A stretch of DNA of 64,000 nucleotides from Gemmobacter lanyuensis (GTDB lineage Bacteria > Pseudomonadota > Alphaproteobacteria > Rhodobacterales > Rhodobacteraceae). Location: contig NZ_BMYQ01000016.1 in assembly GCF_014652355.1 (NCBI RefSeq), forward strand, positions 1 to 64,000, read 5' to 3'. This document shows positions 53,590 through 62,130 of this stretch, piece after piece; position 1 is the stretch's first letter, and every line of letters starts with the position of its first letter. The position numbers were made by a program, and so were the translations under genes. Below the pieces are notes generated by a model. It searched no databases and had not been told where the DNA came from. It saw only the letters and a list, made by a program, of their open reading frames with translations.

Positions 53590-54491
53590 GGCAACGCCCG
53601 CAAGGCGGCGGCCATCGCCTCGGCCGTGCGACCGATCGACAGGGCGCTGCCATAGGACCAGACGGCCCGCATCTCGGCAAAGCGGCGCCCCGCGACGGCG
53701 GGCAACGCCTGCCAGACCGGGCTTTCCAAGACCTCGGCCCCGGTCATATGCGGCTGGATGGCCAACAACAGGCCCCGGGTGGCCCCGCCCAGCGCCTCAA
53801 CCGGGTGCTGCGCCACGCCCCAGCGGCTGGCGGGTTGCGGCAGTTCGGGGGCAAAGCCCAGCCGGGTGGCCACATATTGCGGCACGGAATTCGCGCCATA
53901 GATCCAGACGGAACGCGCATCGTTCAGCCGGATCAGGGTCAGCGGCGGCGGGGCGGGGCCAAAACGGGCGGCGAACTCCTCCCGCAGAGCCGTGATCCGC
54001 GCCTCTTGCGCGGCCAGCAGCGCCTCTGCCCGCGCCTCTTCCCGCAGCAGGGCTGCGACCTGCCGGAAGACCGCCAAGGTGGCCGCGACATTGTCATGCC
54101 CGGCGTCCCAATGGGTCCAGACCAGCACGGGGGCGATTTGGGCCAGCTGGGCCTCTTGTGCCGGATCAAGATCGACGGCGAGGATGACATCGGGCTGCAG
54201 CGCGGCCAGCGTTTCCAGATCGGGTTCCGTCCGCAGGCCGATATCGGTGACGGCTTCAGGGACTGGCGGGTTGACCACCCATTCCCCGTAAAGCGCGATT
54301 TCCGGGGCCCCGACGGGGACATGCCCCAGATCCAGCACCGCCTCGGCCAACGTCCAGTCCAGCACCACGATCCGCGCAGGCGGGGCGGCAAAGCTATGGC
54401 TTCCATTGCGGTCGGTCACCGTGACGGGATCGGCGTGCAGGGCCACCGGCAGCAGGGTCAGCAGCGCGGCTAGGGCAAGGGCCGCGCGCAT
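53586..54491 (-). CDS. Iron-siderophore periplasmic binding protein (second copy)
   Basis: A 301-residue FecB/FhuD-like class III binding protein with signal MRAALALAALLTLLPVALHA. The two lobes (PARIVVLDWTLAEAVLDLGH, DIGLRTEPDLETLAALQPDV and LIRLNDARSVWIYGANSVPQ) are joined by a long helix. Its ATG shares the A of the upstream paralogue's TGA (TGATG), so the two are translationally coupled. Both copies share DIGLRTEPDLE and the YGANS-P motif, showing a tandem duplication with divergence. Confidence 0.92.
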   Translation of the reverse strand: MRAALALAALLTLLPVALHADPVTVTDRNGSHSFAAPPARIVVLDWTLAEAVLDLGHVPVGAPEIALYGEWVVNPPVPEAVTDIGLRTEPDLETLAALQPDVILAVDLDPAQEAQLAQIAPVLVWTHWDAGHDNVAATLAVFRQVAALLREEARAEALLAAQEARITALREEFAARFGPAPPPLTLIRLNDARSVWIYGANSVPQYVATRLGFAPELPQPASRWGVAQHPVEALGGATRGLLLAIQPHMTGAEVLESPVWQALPAVAGRRFAEMRAVWSYGSALSIGRTAEAMAAALRALP

Positions 54492-55357
54492 CACGGCGCC
54501 CCGACGGGCGGCAGGGCGACCAGCGCCTCGGCAATTGCCTCGGCCAGATGGGCGACCGAGGATGGCCCCCCATAGGTCCAGACCGGGCGCACCTGCCCGA
54601 AGCGACCCGCCTGCACAAAGGGCATCGCCTGCCAAAGCGGGCTGTCAAACAGGGCCGCCCCCTCGGCAAAGGGTTCGATGTTCAGAAGAATGGCGCTGCC
54701 AAAGCGGGCCAGCCCTTCAGGCGGTTCCAGCGCAAAGCCCCATTCGCTGGCGGGGCCGGAGGTGGCATCCGTCAGACCCATCCCCTCCAGCGCGGCATGG
54801 GGCATGGAATTGGCACCATAAACCCGCACCGACGTGGGGCTGAGGAGCCGCGTCACCACCACCGGCGGCACCTGCCCGCCGAAATGCGCGCGCACGCGTT
54901 CGCCCGCTGCGGCCACGCGGGCGTCCACCTCGGCCAGCACAGCCTCGGCCCGGTCGGCGCGCCCGAGACGCGCCGCCAGATCGCGAAAGCCTGCGCGCAG
55001 GGCGGCGGGGTTATCATGGCCCGCATCGAAGAAATCATAGATCACCACCGGCCCCGCCTGTTCCAGCGCGGCCTGCAGGTCGGCCTGCTGATCGCTGCCC
55101 ACGATCAGCGTGGGCGCAAGGGCGGCGATGCTCTCAAGGTCCGGCTCGGTCCGCAGGCCGATGTCGGTGATCCCGGCAGGCAGTGCAGGCTGCACGACCC
55201 AGGTGGCATAACCCGCCAGATCGGCCCCGCCGACCGGGGTCACGCCCAGATCAGTCAGCATCTCCAACCCCTCCCACGACAGGGCGACGACGCGCGGCGG
55301 TTCCGCCCCGGCCGGGGCGGCCACCAGCATCAGGGCAGCAAGCAACAGATGTTTCAT
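54491..55357 (-). CDS. Iron-siderophore periplasmic binding protein (first copy)
   Basis: A 288-residue FecB/FhuD-like protein with signal MKHLLLAALMLVAAPAGA. It has PRVVALSWEGLEMLTDLGVT, DIGLRTEPDLESIAALAPTL, QAGPVVIYDFFDAGHDNPAA and VYGANSMPHAALEGMGL. It binds a ferric siderophore (hydroxamate-like by FhuB partner) in the periplasm and feeds the FhuB-type permease. The paralogue follows directly. Spacing to the ATPase gene upstream is 12 bp. Confidence 0.92.
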   Translation of the reverse strand: MKHLLLAALMLVAAPAGAEPPRVVALSWEGLEMLTDLGVTPVGGADLAGYATWVVQPALPAGITDIGLRTEPDLESIAALAPTLIVGSDQQADLQAALEQAGPVVIYDFFDAGHDNPAALRAGFRDLAARLGRADRAEAVLAEVDARVAAAGERVRAHFGGQVPPVVVTRLLSPTSVRVYGANSMPHAALEGMGLTDATSGPASEWGFALEPPEGLARFGSAILLNIEPFAEGAALFDSPLWQAMPFVQAGRFGQVRPVWTYGGPSSVAHLAEAIAEALVALPPVGAP

Positions 55358-55369
55358 CGGTGTCTCCGT

Positions 55370-56134
55370 TCAGGCCACCACGGCCTCGGGCAGGCGCCCG
55401 GACACGGGCAGCACCTGCATGGGGATGTCATAAAGCGCCGAGAGCCGCGCGGGCTGCAGCAGATCGGCGGGCGGCCCGTCAAAGGCCAGCTGCCCGCCCT
55501 TGAGCGCGACGATCCTGTCGGCAAATCGGGCGGCAAGGTTCACGTCATGCAGCACGACGACCACGGCCCGCCCCTCCTGATCCGCCAGCCGCCGCAAGAG
55601 AGCCATCACCTCATGCGCATGGGCCAGATCAAGGGCCGCGGTCGGTTCATCCAGCAGCAGAAGCGGCGCTTCTTGGGCCAGCGCCATGGCGATGAAGGCG
55701 CGCTGCCGTTCACCGCCCGACAGATGTTCGGCCAAGGCGGGCGCCAGATGAGCGCAATCGGTGGCGGCCATCGCCCCTTCGATCCGCGCGCGGTCAGGCG
55801 CGCGAAGGGGGGCCAGCGGCCCACGCCAAGGGTAGCGCCCCAGCGCCACCAGCTCGGCCACGGTCAGGCCCGGCACGGCGGGCGGGCGCTGCGGCAGATA
55901 GGCCACGCGCCGGGCCAGCGCCTTTTGCGTGAAGCTGCCCAGCGGGCGGCCATCCAGCGTGATCTGCCCCCGGTCGGGGCGATCAGCCCGGGCCAGCAGG
56001 TTCATCAGCGTAGATTTGCCCGATCCGTTGTGGCCCAGAAGCGCGGTCACGCCCCCCTGCCCCAGCGCGAGCGACCCGAGCGCGAGAACCTCGCGCCCGG
56101 CCCGGACCCGACCTATTCCGGTCAGCGCATACAT
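55370..56134 (-). CDS. Iron-siderophore ABC ATPase (FecE/FhuC type)
   Basis: A 254-residue ATPase: Walker A ALLGHNGSGKSTLMNLLAR, Q-loop AYLPQRPPAVPGLTVAELVA, signature HLSGGERQRAFIAMALAQ, Walker B LLLLDEPTAALDLAH and switch VVVLHDVNLAARFAD, all typical of FhuC/FecE. It energises the FhuB permease. It begins two bases after the TonB-receptor stop. Confidence 0.93.
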   Translation of the reverse strand: MYALTGIGRVRAGREVLALGSLALGQGGVTALLGHNGSGKSTLMNLLARADRPDRGQITLDGRPLGSFTQKALARRVAYLPQRPPAVPGLTVAELVALGRYPWRGPLAPLRAPDRARIEGAMAATDCAHLAPALAEHLSGGERQRAFIAMALAQEAPLLLLDEPTAALDLAHAHEVMALLRRLADQEGRAVVVVLHDVNLAARFADRIVALKGGQLAFDGPPADLLQPARLSALYDIPMQVLPVSGRLPEAVVA

Positions 56135-56136
56135 GG

Positions 56137-58218
56137 TCAGAACTTCGCGGTCAGCGTCAGCGCCACGCTGCGTTCATCGCCGATGTAGCACGCCCCGCCC
56201 CCGCAATAGGTGACGTAAGAAAGGTTCCCGAGGTTGCGGACATTCAGCGCAAGGTCATAGGCCTCGGTCTCATATCCGATCATCGCATCAACCAGACCAA
56301 AGCCCGGCGTGCGCTGCACATCGCTGCCATCCCAGACCGCGCCGCGCGCCCGCACGCCCAGCCCGGCCTTGAACCCGGCCAGCGTGCCTTCGCTGGGCTT
56401 CCACGTCGCCCAGACCGAACCCATCCGCTCTGGCACGCCCGACAGGCGCGCGCCGTTCACATCCTCGGTCCGCAGCCAGCTCGCATTGGCCTCAACCGCA
56501 AGATCGCCCCAGGCGTGGCGCAACTCCAGCTCGACCCCGCGCGAGGTGGCCTTGCCGGTCTGGATCATGAAGCCCGGATTGGCCGGGTCCGACACGGTGA
56601 TGTTCGACCGGGTGATGTCAAACAAGGCGAGGCTGACAAGGCTTGCCCCATCGGCCGATTGCCAGCGGGTGCCCACCTCATATTGCGTCCCGCGCGAGGG
56701 TTCGAAGGGGTTTCCGTCCACATCGGTGCCGACGAATTCCTGCTTGAAGCTTTCGGCATAGCTGACATAGGGCGCGACGCCACTGTCAAAGCGGTAGAGA
56801 AGCGCCGCATTTCCCGTGGTCGCGCTGTCCGAGGCATTGACCACCGCATCGGTGAAGGTGCCGGTCGATTCCCCCGTCTCGATGCTGCCCCAGCGCAGGC
56901 CGGTATCCAGATGCAGCCTGTCACCAAAGGTCGCGCGGTTTTGCAGATACAGCCCTTTTTCCTCGACCGTATTGGCGTTGTAATCGGTGATGGTGATGTC
57001 GGGCGCCCCGGAATAGACCGGGTTGAACGGGTCCAGCGCGGCGATCTGCGCGCCATAGCCATAATCGCTGTCATAGACGCCACGGGTATAGGAGGCCCCG
57101 ATCAGGGTCTGCATCTGCACCGTGCCAAGCGCCCATTCTGCGCGGGCATTGGCATCGAGGTTCAACGACCGCATGTCATTTTCCGCCGCATAGAAGGTGC
57201 GGTTGATGGTGCCGTCTTCATTATAGCGGAAGTTGCCGTAATTGTCGAAAGCCCACCAGGCATGGCGGTAGTCCGAGGTGCCGCGCGTGACGCGTGCAGT
57301 GGCGCCCAGCGTCCAGACGCTGTCCAGCTCGTGCTCCGCCATCAGGGTCAGGGCGCGCTGGGTGGCATTGTAGCGGTCAAAGTCCGGCTCACCCACGAAC
57401 AGGTCGCCCGGCAAGTATTCACCATTCGGCGCAGGGTCCAGCGTGCCATATTGCGAGGCGAACTGGATCAGCGGGCTGGACCAGCTGTTCTGCACATTCA
57501 GCAGCGCCGTCACCTTGGTGCGATCCGTCGGCCGCCAGGTGATCGAGGGCGCAAAGGCCAGCACATCATCCCGCGAATGGTTGACCTGGGTCGCACTGTC
57601 ACGCGCAACACCGACCAGACGATATTCCAGCGTCTCGGACAGGCGGCCCGACCAATCGATACCGACCTGCTTGCGCCCATGCGATCCGACCTGCGTCTGC
57701 AGGATATTGGGCGACCCCTGCCCCGCCACTTTCGAGGTGGTATTGACCACCCCCCCGACCGAGCCATTGCCATAAAGCCCCGATGCCGGGCCGCGCAGCA
57801 CCGAAACGCTGTCCAGCAGGAAGGCCTCGGGCTTGGTGTCATTGTACCAGCCGTAGCGCGACAAAAGCCCGTCATGGTACGTCGTGGGGGCAAAGCCGCG
57901 GATGCTCGACCAATCCGACCGGTTATCCAGGCCCCATTGCCCCGCATCGACGCCCGCCGAATACGAAAGCGCCTGCACCACGTTGGACACGCCCTTTTCC
58001 GCCATCTGCTGCGCCGTGACGACCGTCACCGAGCGCGGCGTTTCCAGAATCGGCGTTTCGGTCTTCAGCACAGTGGCCGCCGTTTCGGCATGGGTCTCGC
58101 CGTAAAAGCCCTGCGTGCCTGCAACGACGACCTCATCCAGCACCACCTCTTGCGCGACGGCCGGATGCATTAACGCCATGACCCAAAGGCTTGCCCCCAT
58201 GGCAAGTTTCGATTTCAT
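56137..58218 (-). CDS. TonB-dependent siderophore receptor
   Basis: A 693-residue outer-membrane receptor with signal MKSKLAMGASLWVMALMHPA. The plug has LETPRSVTVVTAQQMAEKGV, IRGFAPTTYHDGLLSRYGWY and VLRGPASGLYGNGSVGGVVN; a 22-strand barrel follows, ending in the typical terminal Phe (ALTLTAKF). The plug and barrel resemble FhuA/FpvA-type ferrisiderophore receptors. ATG 58218 follows GAAGGGG; a longer start at 58263 would overlap the SIP stop. With the rest of the operon it forms a complete import path from outer membrane to cytosolic reduction. Confidence 0.94.
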   Translation of the reverse strand: MKSKLAMGASLWVMALMHPAVAQEVVLDEVVVAGTQGFYGETHAETAATVLKTETPILETPRSVTVVTAQQMAEKGVSNVVQALSYSAGVDAGQWGLDNRSDWSSIRGFAPTTYHDGLLSRYGWYNDTKPEAFLLDSVSVLRGPASGLYGNGSVGGVVNTTSKVAGQGSPNILQTQVGSHGRKQVGIDWSGRLSETLEYRLVGVARDSATQVNHSRDDVLAFAPSITWRPTDRTKVTALLNVQNSWSSPLIQFASQYGTLDPAPNGEYLPGDLFVGEPDFDRYNATQRALTLMAEHELDSVWTLGATARVTRGTSDYRHAWWAFDNYGNFRYNEDGTINRTFYAAENDMRSLNLDANARAEWALGTVQMQTLIGASYTRGVYDSDYGYGAQIAALDPFNPVYSGAPDITITDYNANTVEEKGLYLQNRATFGDRLHLDTGLRWGSIETGESTGTFTDAVVNASDSATTGNAALLYRFDSGVAPYVSYAESFKQEFVGTDVDGNPFEPSRGTQYEVGTRWQSADGASLVSLALFDITRSNITVSDPANPGFMIQTGKATSRGVELELRHAWGDLAVEANASWLRTEDVNGARLSGVPERMGSVWATWKPSEGTLAGFKAGLGVRARGAVWDGSDVQRTPGFGLVDAMIGYETEAYDLALNVRNLGNLSYVTYCGGGACYIGDERSVALTLTAKF

Positions 58219-58243
58219 CGGTTTTCCCCTTCTCTGTTTTTGT

Positions 58244-59293
58244 TCAGTTTTTCGCGACATCATCGGTCCAGTATCCGGCGATGTAGCTGTGGCCGCGCGC
58301 GGGGGTGCCGCGCTTGCGGATCACGTGGCGCAGGCGCGTGGCCTGCCGGTCCTCTGCAGCGAACCACAGGTAGGGAGCGGGCGATCCTGACGCCGCAAGC
58401 CGGGCCAGAACCCAGTCCTCCAGCACGGCCTGCCCACGCAGGAGCCAGCGGATGCGCACGCCTTCTGGTCCGGGCAGAGGTTGGCGAAGCGACGGGTCGG
58501 CGATCTCGATCAGAACCTCGCCGCAGGTCGCGGGGTCGGCGGCCGCCAGAATGCGCGCCATCGCAGGCAGCGCCGTTTCATCCCCCGCCATGAGGAGATG
58601 CCGGGCGTCGGGCAGCCAGCCGCCCCCCGGACCGATCAGCCCGACCTCAGCCCCCAACGCATGCGGCGCCCAGCGACAGGTACGACCGCGGCCGTGGTGG
58701 TAGATGTCGATCTCGAGCCAGCCTGCTGCGGCATCGATGGCGCGAATGGTATAGACCGGGTCATGCAGCTTGTCCTCGCCCTGCGGCCAGACGGTGCGAC
58801 CCGCAGCATCCACACCCGGCCAAACCGGCCTGCGCCCATCAGGTGGCAAAAGCAGCCGCAGATGCAAACCACCCCGGGCAAATAGGGCAAACCCCGGACC
58901 TTCCAGCCGCAGGCGCAAGAAGCCGGGCACTGGACGCGTCACCGCCGTCACCCGCGCAAGGCGGAAGTTCTGCGGATGGGCGCTGACCGGGGCGGGCAAA
59001 TTCCAGTCCAGCCGTTCGGCCAGCGACGTGTCGAACCTGTCGAGGTAGAAGATCACCCATTGGCGCAAGACAAAGGCATCGGGCGGCGTCAGCGGTGCGG
59101 CCTGCAAAAGCACCGCGTCCGCCGTGCGGGTCAATGTGACAAGCCCCACCCCGGTGTCGATCGACAGGCCATCCGCGCGGTCAAGATAAACGCGATCATG
59201 GCTGTCCAGCTCGGCGCGAAGGAAGGTCAGAAATGGCTCGGCCGCAACGGGAAGGGTGCAGCGCAGCATCGGAACAGGGGTCAGATCGGTCAT
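58244..59293 (-). CDS. Siderophore-interacting reductase (SIP) with DUF2218-like N-terminus
   Basis: A 349-residue flavoprotein. Residues 1-100 resemble DUF2218 (AEPFLTFLRAELDSHDRVYL, DTGVGLVTLTRTADAVLLQA). The SIP FAD-binding part covers about 108-230 (ARVTAVTRPVPGFLRLRLEG, DPVYTIRAIDAAAGWLEIDI, PGGGWLPDARHLLMAGDETA) and the NAD(P)H part follows to YLWFAAEDRQATRLRHVIRK and SYIAGYW. It reduces the ferric siderophore in the cytosol to free iron, as FhuF-like/ViuB proteins do. First gene of the operon, divergent from the universal stress protein. Confidence 0.9.
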   Translation of the reverse strand: MTDLTPVPMLRCTLPVAAEPFLTFLRAELDSHDRVYLDRADGLSIDTGVGLVTLTRTADAVLLQAAPLTPPDAFVLRQWVIFYLDRFDTSLAERLDWNLPAPVSAHPQNFRLARVTAVTRPVPGFLRLRLEGPGFALFARGGLHLRLLLPPDGRRPVWPGVDAAGRTVWPQGEDKLHDPVYTIRAIDAAAGWLEIDIYHHGRGRTCRWAPHALGAEVGLIGPGGGWLPDARHLLMAGDETALPAMARILAAADPATCGEVLIEIADPSLRQPLPGPEGVRIRWLLRGQAVLEDWVLARLAASGSPAPYLWFAAEDRQATRLRHVIRKRGTPARGHSYIAGYWTDDVAKN

Positions 59294-59601
59294 CGCGGGC
59301 TCACGTCATGGGCCCCGGACTGACGGGGCGGTGGAACGTGACCTGGCGGTGATGGGGCCTCTGCCCGCGGATCGGCTCGGTCGGGAACGGAAAGAACGCA
59401 GACCGAATGCAATTCCCATGTGAAATAGTCAAGTATTAACCATGTCAAAAAACCGCAGCTCCCGACAGGCCGTGGCGGAAAAGTCGCATCTCCGTCTCGG
59501 CAGGGCCCGGTCGGAAAGGGCAAGGCCGATGCCTGCACCGACGCCGCGCTTGCCAAGCCCGGTGTCGCCCGTCATCATGAATCGCGACAGAGGAGATCGA
59601 C
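59294..59601. promoter_or_regulatory. Divergent iron-operon/usp control region
   Basis: A 308-bp gene-free region. On the minus strand TTGACT at 59432-59427 has a weak -10 (CATTCG) 17 bp on, within an AT-rich patch. TGACTATTTCA there is an 11-bp TGA-N5-TCA dyad that could be an iron-regulator site, but I cannot match it firmly to a known box. A GAGGAGA sequence precedes the stress-protein ATG. No small gene is seen. Confidence 0.4.
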
Positions 59602-60057
59602 ATGCGGAAGTTTCTGGTCGTGCTGGATGACAGCCGCGAATGCCTGAATGCAATGCGCTATGCTGCCCTGCGGGCCGCCCATACAGGGGCAGGGGTGCAG
59701 ATCCTGTCGATCATCCCGCCCGAGGAGTTTCGCCATTGGATGGGCGTCGCCGATCTGATGCGCGCCGAGGCGCGCGAACGGATCGAAGCGCATTTCGAAG
59801 TCTTTGCCAAATGGATGCGCGACAAGCAGGGCGTGAACCCGGAACTCGTGATCCGCGAGGGCGATGCCGCGCAAGAGATTCTGGCGCAGGTCAAGGCCGA
59901 CCCGGAAATCGGCATCCTTGTGTTGGGGGCAGGCACCGAGAAAAGCGGCCCCGGCCCGCTGGTGTCGTCCATGAGCCGCAATTCCGGCACCCTGCCGATT
60001 CCGATCACCATCGTTCCGGGCGACATGTCCAAGGAACGGCTGGAAGCCATCACCTGA
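59602..60057 (+). CDS. Universal stress protein (UspA family)
   Basis: A 151-residue Usp domain: MRKFLVVLDDSRECLNAMRY, REGDAAQEILAQVKADPEIG, VLVLGAGTEKSGPGPLVSS and the C-terminal PIPITIVPGDMS. The ATP-binding G-x2-G-x9-G(S/T) motif of the ATP-binding subgroup is only partly present. It is likely a stress-linked cytosolic protein. Usp genes also occur in ectoine-type clusters, but this one is far from it. A racemase gene follows 27 bp later. Confidence 0.9.
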   Translation: MRKFLVVLDDSRECLNAMRYAALRAAHTGAGVQILSIIPPEEFRHWMGVADLMRAEARERIEAHFEVFAKWMRDKQGVNPELVIREGDAAQEILAQVKADPEIGILVLGAGTEKSGPGPLVSSMSRNSGTLPIPITIVPGDMSKERLEAIT

Positions 60058-60084
60058 CCGCGCAGCCGCGCCGGGGACCTGCAG

Positions 60085-60771
60085 ATGAAAACCATCGGGA
60101 TTCTGGGCGGCATGTCCGCCGCTTCGACCGTGATCTACTACCGCCAGCTCTGTGATCTGACGCGGGCGCGGCTGGGGGGCCTGCATTCGCCGCAGCTTTT
60201 GATCCGCAGTCTGGATTTTGCACCTGTCGCGGCGGCGCAGGCGGCCGGGGATTGGGCCGCCCTCGGCCAGATGCTGAACACAGAGGCGCGGCGGCTTGAA
60301 GAGGGCGGGGCCGACCTGCTGCTGCTGGCCACCAATACGATGCACAAGGTGGCTGACACGATGATGGCGGGGGTGTCGATCCCGCTGATCCATATCGCGG
60401 ATGCAACGGCCACGGCGATCCGGCAGGCAGGGCTGACGCGCCCCGGCCTGATGGCCACCGCCTTCACGATGGAGCAGAGCTTTTACACCGACCGCCTGCG
60501 CGCCGCGGGCCTTGATCCCCTGGTGCCTTCGGCCGAGGACCGGGCCACGACCCATCGCATCATCTATGACGAGCTTTGCCGCGATCAGGTCCTGCCTGCG
60601 TCCCGCAGCGCCTATGAAGGCATCGCGGCCCGGCTGGCCGCTGACGGGGCCGACTGCCTGATCCTCGGCTGTACCGAGGTTGGAATGTTGCTGTCTGCTG
60701 CGAACAGCCCGCTGCCGGTCTTTGATACGGTGGCCATCCATTGCGCCGCCGCGCTTGAGGCCGCATTGTGA
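60085..60771 (+). CDS. Aspartate/glutamate racemase family protein (YgeA type)
   Basis: A 228-residue amino-acid racemase. The N-terminus MKTIGILGGMSAASTVIYYR and two catalytic loops are clear: LLLLATNTMHKVAD and CLILGCTEVGMLL. The first catalytic position is Thr in TNTMH rather than Cys, with the second Cys in GCTE, as in E. coli YgeA (Thr83/Cys197), which prefers L-to-D conversion of several amino acids. Start at 60085; the DUF2867 gene overlaps its stop by three bases. Confidence 0.88.
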   Translation: MKTIGILGGMSAASTVIYYRQLCDLTRARLGGLHSPQLLIRSLDFAPVAAAQAAGDWAALGQMLNTEARRLEEGGADLLLLATNTMHKVADTMMAGVSIPLIHIADATATAIRQAGLTRPGLMATAFTMEQSFYTDRLRAAGLDPLVPSAEDRATTHRIIYDELCRDQVLPASRSAYEGIAARLAADGADCLILGCTEVGMLLSAANSPLPVFDTVAIHCAAALEAAL

Positions 60772-61238
60772 CCGCGCTCGTCGCCCCGCGTGACCGGCTG
60801 GCCTATTACGACCAGCAAGAGGTGACACTGCCCCGCCTTCTGAACGCGACCGAGGTCTGGAACCGGATGATGCGGGACCCGCTGCCGGGGCTAAGACTGG
60901 CCTTCCGGCTGCGCGATGCGATCGCGGCCCGGTTCGGGGTGGCGCGGATCGGCGGGTTTTCCGGCCGGCAGGTGGCCAAGGTGGCGGTGGGTGACCGGCT
61001 CGACTTCTTTCTGGTGGAAGGGGTGTCCGATACCCAACTGGTGCTGACAGCGCGCGACCGGCATCTGGATGTGATGATTTCCACCGATTGTGACGGCCCG
61101 CGCGTCTGCGCTACCGCCTCGGTCGTGACGCATAACGCCTTTGGCCGCGCTTATATGCTGCCCGTGGCCCCCGCCCATCGCTGGATCGTGCGCGCCATGT
61201 TGCGCCGTCTGAAACGGGATCTGACGCCACGGACGTAA
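60768..61238 (+). CDS. DUF2867 family protein
   Basis: A 156-residue protein starting at GTG 60768, overlapping the racemase TGA by three bases. It shows the DUF2867 pattern: NATEVWNRMMRDPLPGLRLA, FRLRDAIAARFGVARIGGFS, DFFLVEGVSDTQLVLTARDR and a C-terminal IVRAMLRRLKRD. Function unknown; some members are fused to NAD-binding domains. Coupling with the racemase suggests a shared role. Confidence 0.82.
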   Translation: MTALVAPRDRLAYYDQQEVTLPRLLNATEVWNRMMRDPLPGLRLAFRLRDAIAARFGVARIGGFSGRQVAKVAVGDRLDFFLVEGVSDTQLVLTARDRHLDVMISTDCDGPRVCATASVVTHNAFGRAYMLPVAPAHRWIVRAMLRRLKRDLTPRT

Positions 61239-61326
61239 GGGAAGCTTGCCCGGACCTCTGGATTCTTTCTGCGCTGCAGCATATATCGGGCGCAGGGAGG
61301 ACATGCAGAGAGAAAAGGCCCCTGCC

Positions 61327-61485
61327 ATGTTCATGCGTTTCAAGAAACCCGCCCGCGCCGCAGCCCCCGTGCCTGTGGCCCTGCCCGCCGATGCCCTTGC
61401 CTACTACGCCCGCGAGGCCAGCTCTGGCCCCCTGCGCGAGCTTTCGGCGCTGGATCAGATGTACGGCTATTGGCAGGCCGACTGA
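61327..61485 (+). CDS. Small protein before nfuA-like gene (52 aa)
   Basis: A 52-residue product from ATG 61327: MFMRFKKPARAAAPVPVALP then DALAYYAREASSGPLRELSA and ending LDQMYGYWQAD. A 60-residue start at 61303 is also possible but has a poorer ribosome-site distance. The basic N-terminus and acidic, aromatic C-terminus look like a small soluble protein; I know no function. It lies between the DUF2867 gene and the NifU-like gene in the same direction. Confidence 0.55.
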   Translation: MFMRFKKPARAAAPVPVALPADALAYYAREASSGPLRELSALDQMYGYWQAD

Positions 61486-61561
61486 CCGCCCCTCGGGGCG
61501 CGAAACCTTGACTTCGTGGCCCGTGGTGGCCATATCGGGGGCAACCCCCCGGAGGTGTCCC

Positions 61562-62128
61562 ATGTTCATCCAGACCGAATCCACGCCGAACCCGGCAACG
61601 CTGAAGTTCCTGCCCGGCCGCACCGTGCTGGAGCTGGGCACCGCCGATTTCCAATCCGCCGAAGCCGCCACCAAAAGCCCGCTGGCCGCCCGCATCTTTG
61701 CGGTCGATGGCGTGCAGGGCGTGTTCTTCGGGTCCGACTTCGTGACCGTCACCAAGGCCGATGCCGCGATCTGGGACCATATCAAGCCCTCGATCCTCGG
61801 CGCGATCATGGAACATTACCAATCGGGCGCCCCCGTGATGCAGGGCGAGGCTGCGGCCTCGGGCGGGCATGCCAATAACCATGCCGCCGAAGACGATGAT
61901 ATCGTCCGCCAGATCAAAGAGTTGCTTGATACCCGCGTGCGCCCCGCCGTGGCGCAGGATGGGGGCGACATCACCTTCCACGGCTTTGATCGCGGCGTGG
62001 TTTACCTGCACATGCAGGGCGCCTGCGCGGGGTGCCCGTCGTCGACCCTGACGCTGAAGATGGGCATCGAAAACCTGCTGCGTCACTATATCCCCGAAGT
62101 GACCGAGGTTCGCCCGGTGGCCGCCTGA
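61562..62128 (+). CDS. Nfu-type iron-sulfur cluster scaffold
   Basis: A 188-residue NfuA-like protein with an N-terminal Nfu domain (MFIQTESTPNPATLKFLPGR, GVQGVFFGSDFVTVTKADAA) and a C-terminal NifU domain whose cluster Cys pair is GACAGCPSSTLTLKMGIENL. It carries and delivers Fe-S clusters to enzymes such as aconitase. Two bases separate it from tsaB. Full length for the alphaproteobacterial/mitochondrial NFU1 group. Confidence 0.94.
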   Translation: MFIQTESTPNPATLKFLPGRTVLELGTADFQSAEAATKSPLAARIFAVDGVQGVFFGSDFVTVTKADAAIWDHIKPSILGAIMEHYQSGAPVMQGEAAASGGHANNHAAEDDDIVRQIKELLDTRVRPAVAQDGGDITFHGFDRGVVYLHMQGACAGCPSSTLTLKMGIENLLRHYIPEVTEVRPVAA

Positions 62129-62130
62129 TC

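Noticed and set aside
51694-53655. 653-codon open frame on the plus strand
   Set aside because: It is antisense to the fused permease gene, Arg/Pro/Gln-rich with no family motifs, and arises from high GC content.
59404-59432. Fur/Irr/RirA box for the siderophore operon
   Set aside because: TGA-N5-TCA is suggestive, but I could not match it to a defined iron box with enough positions, so it is noted only as part of the control region.
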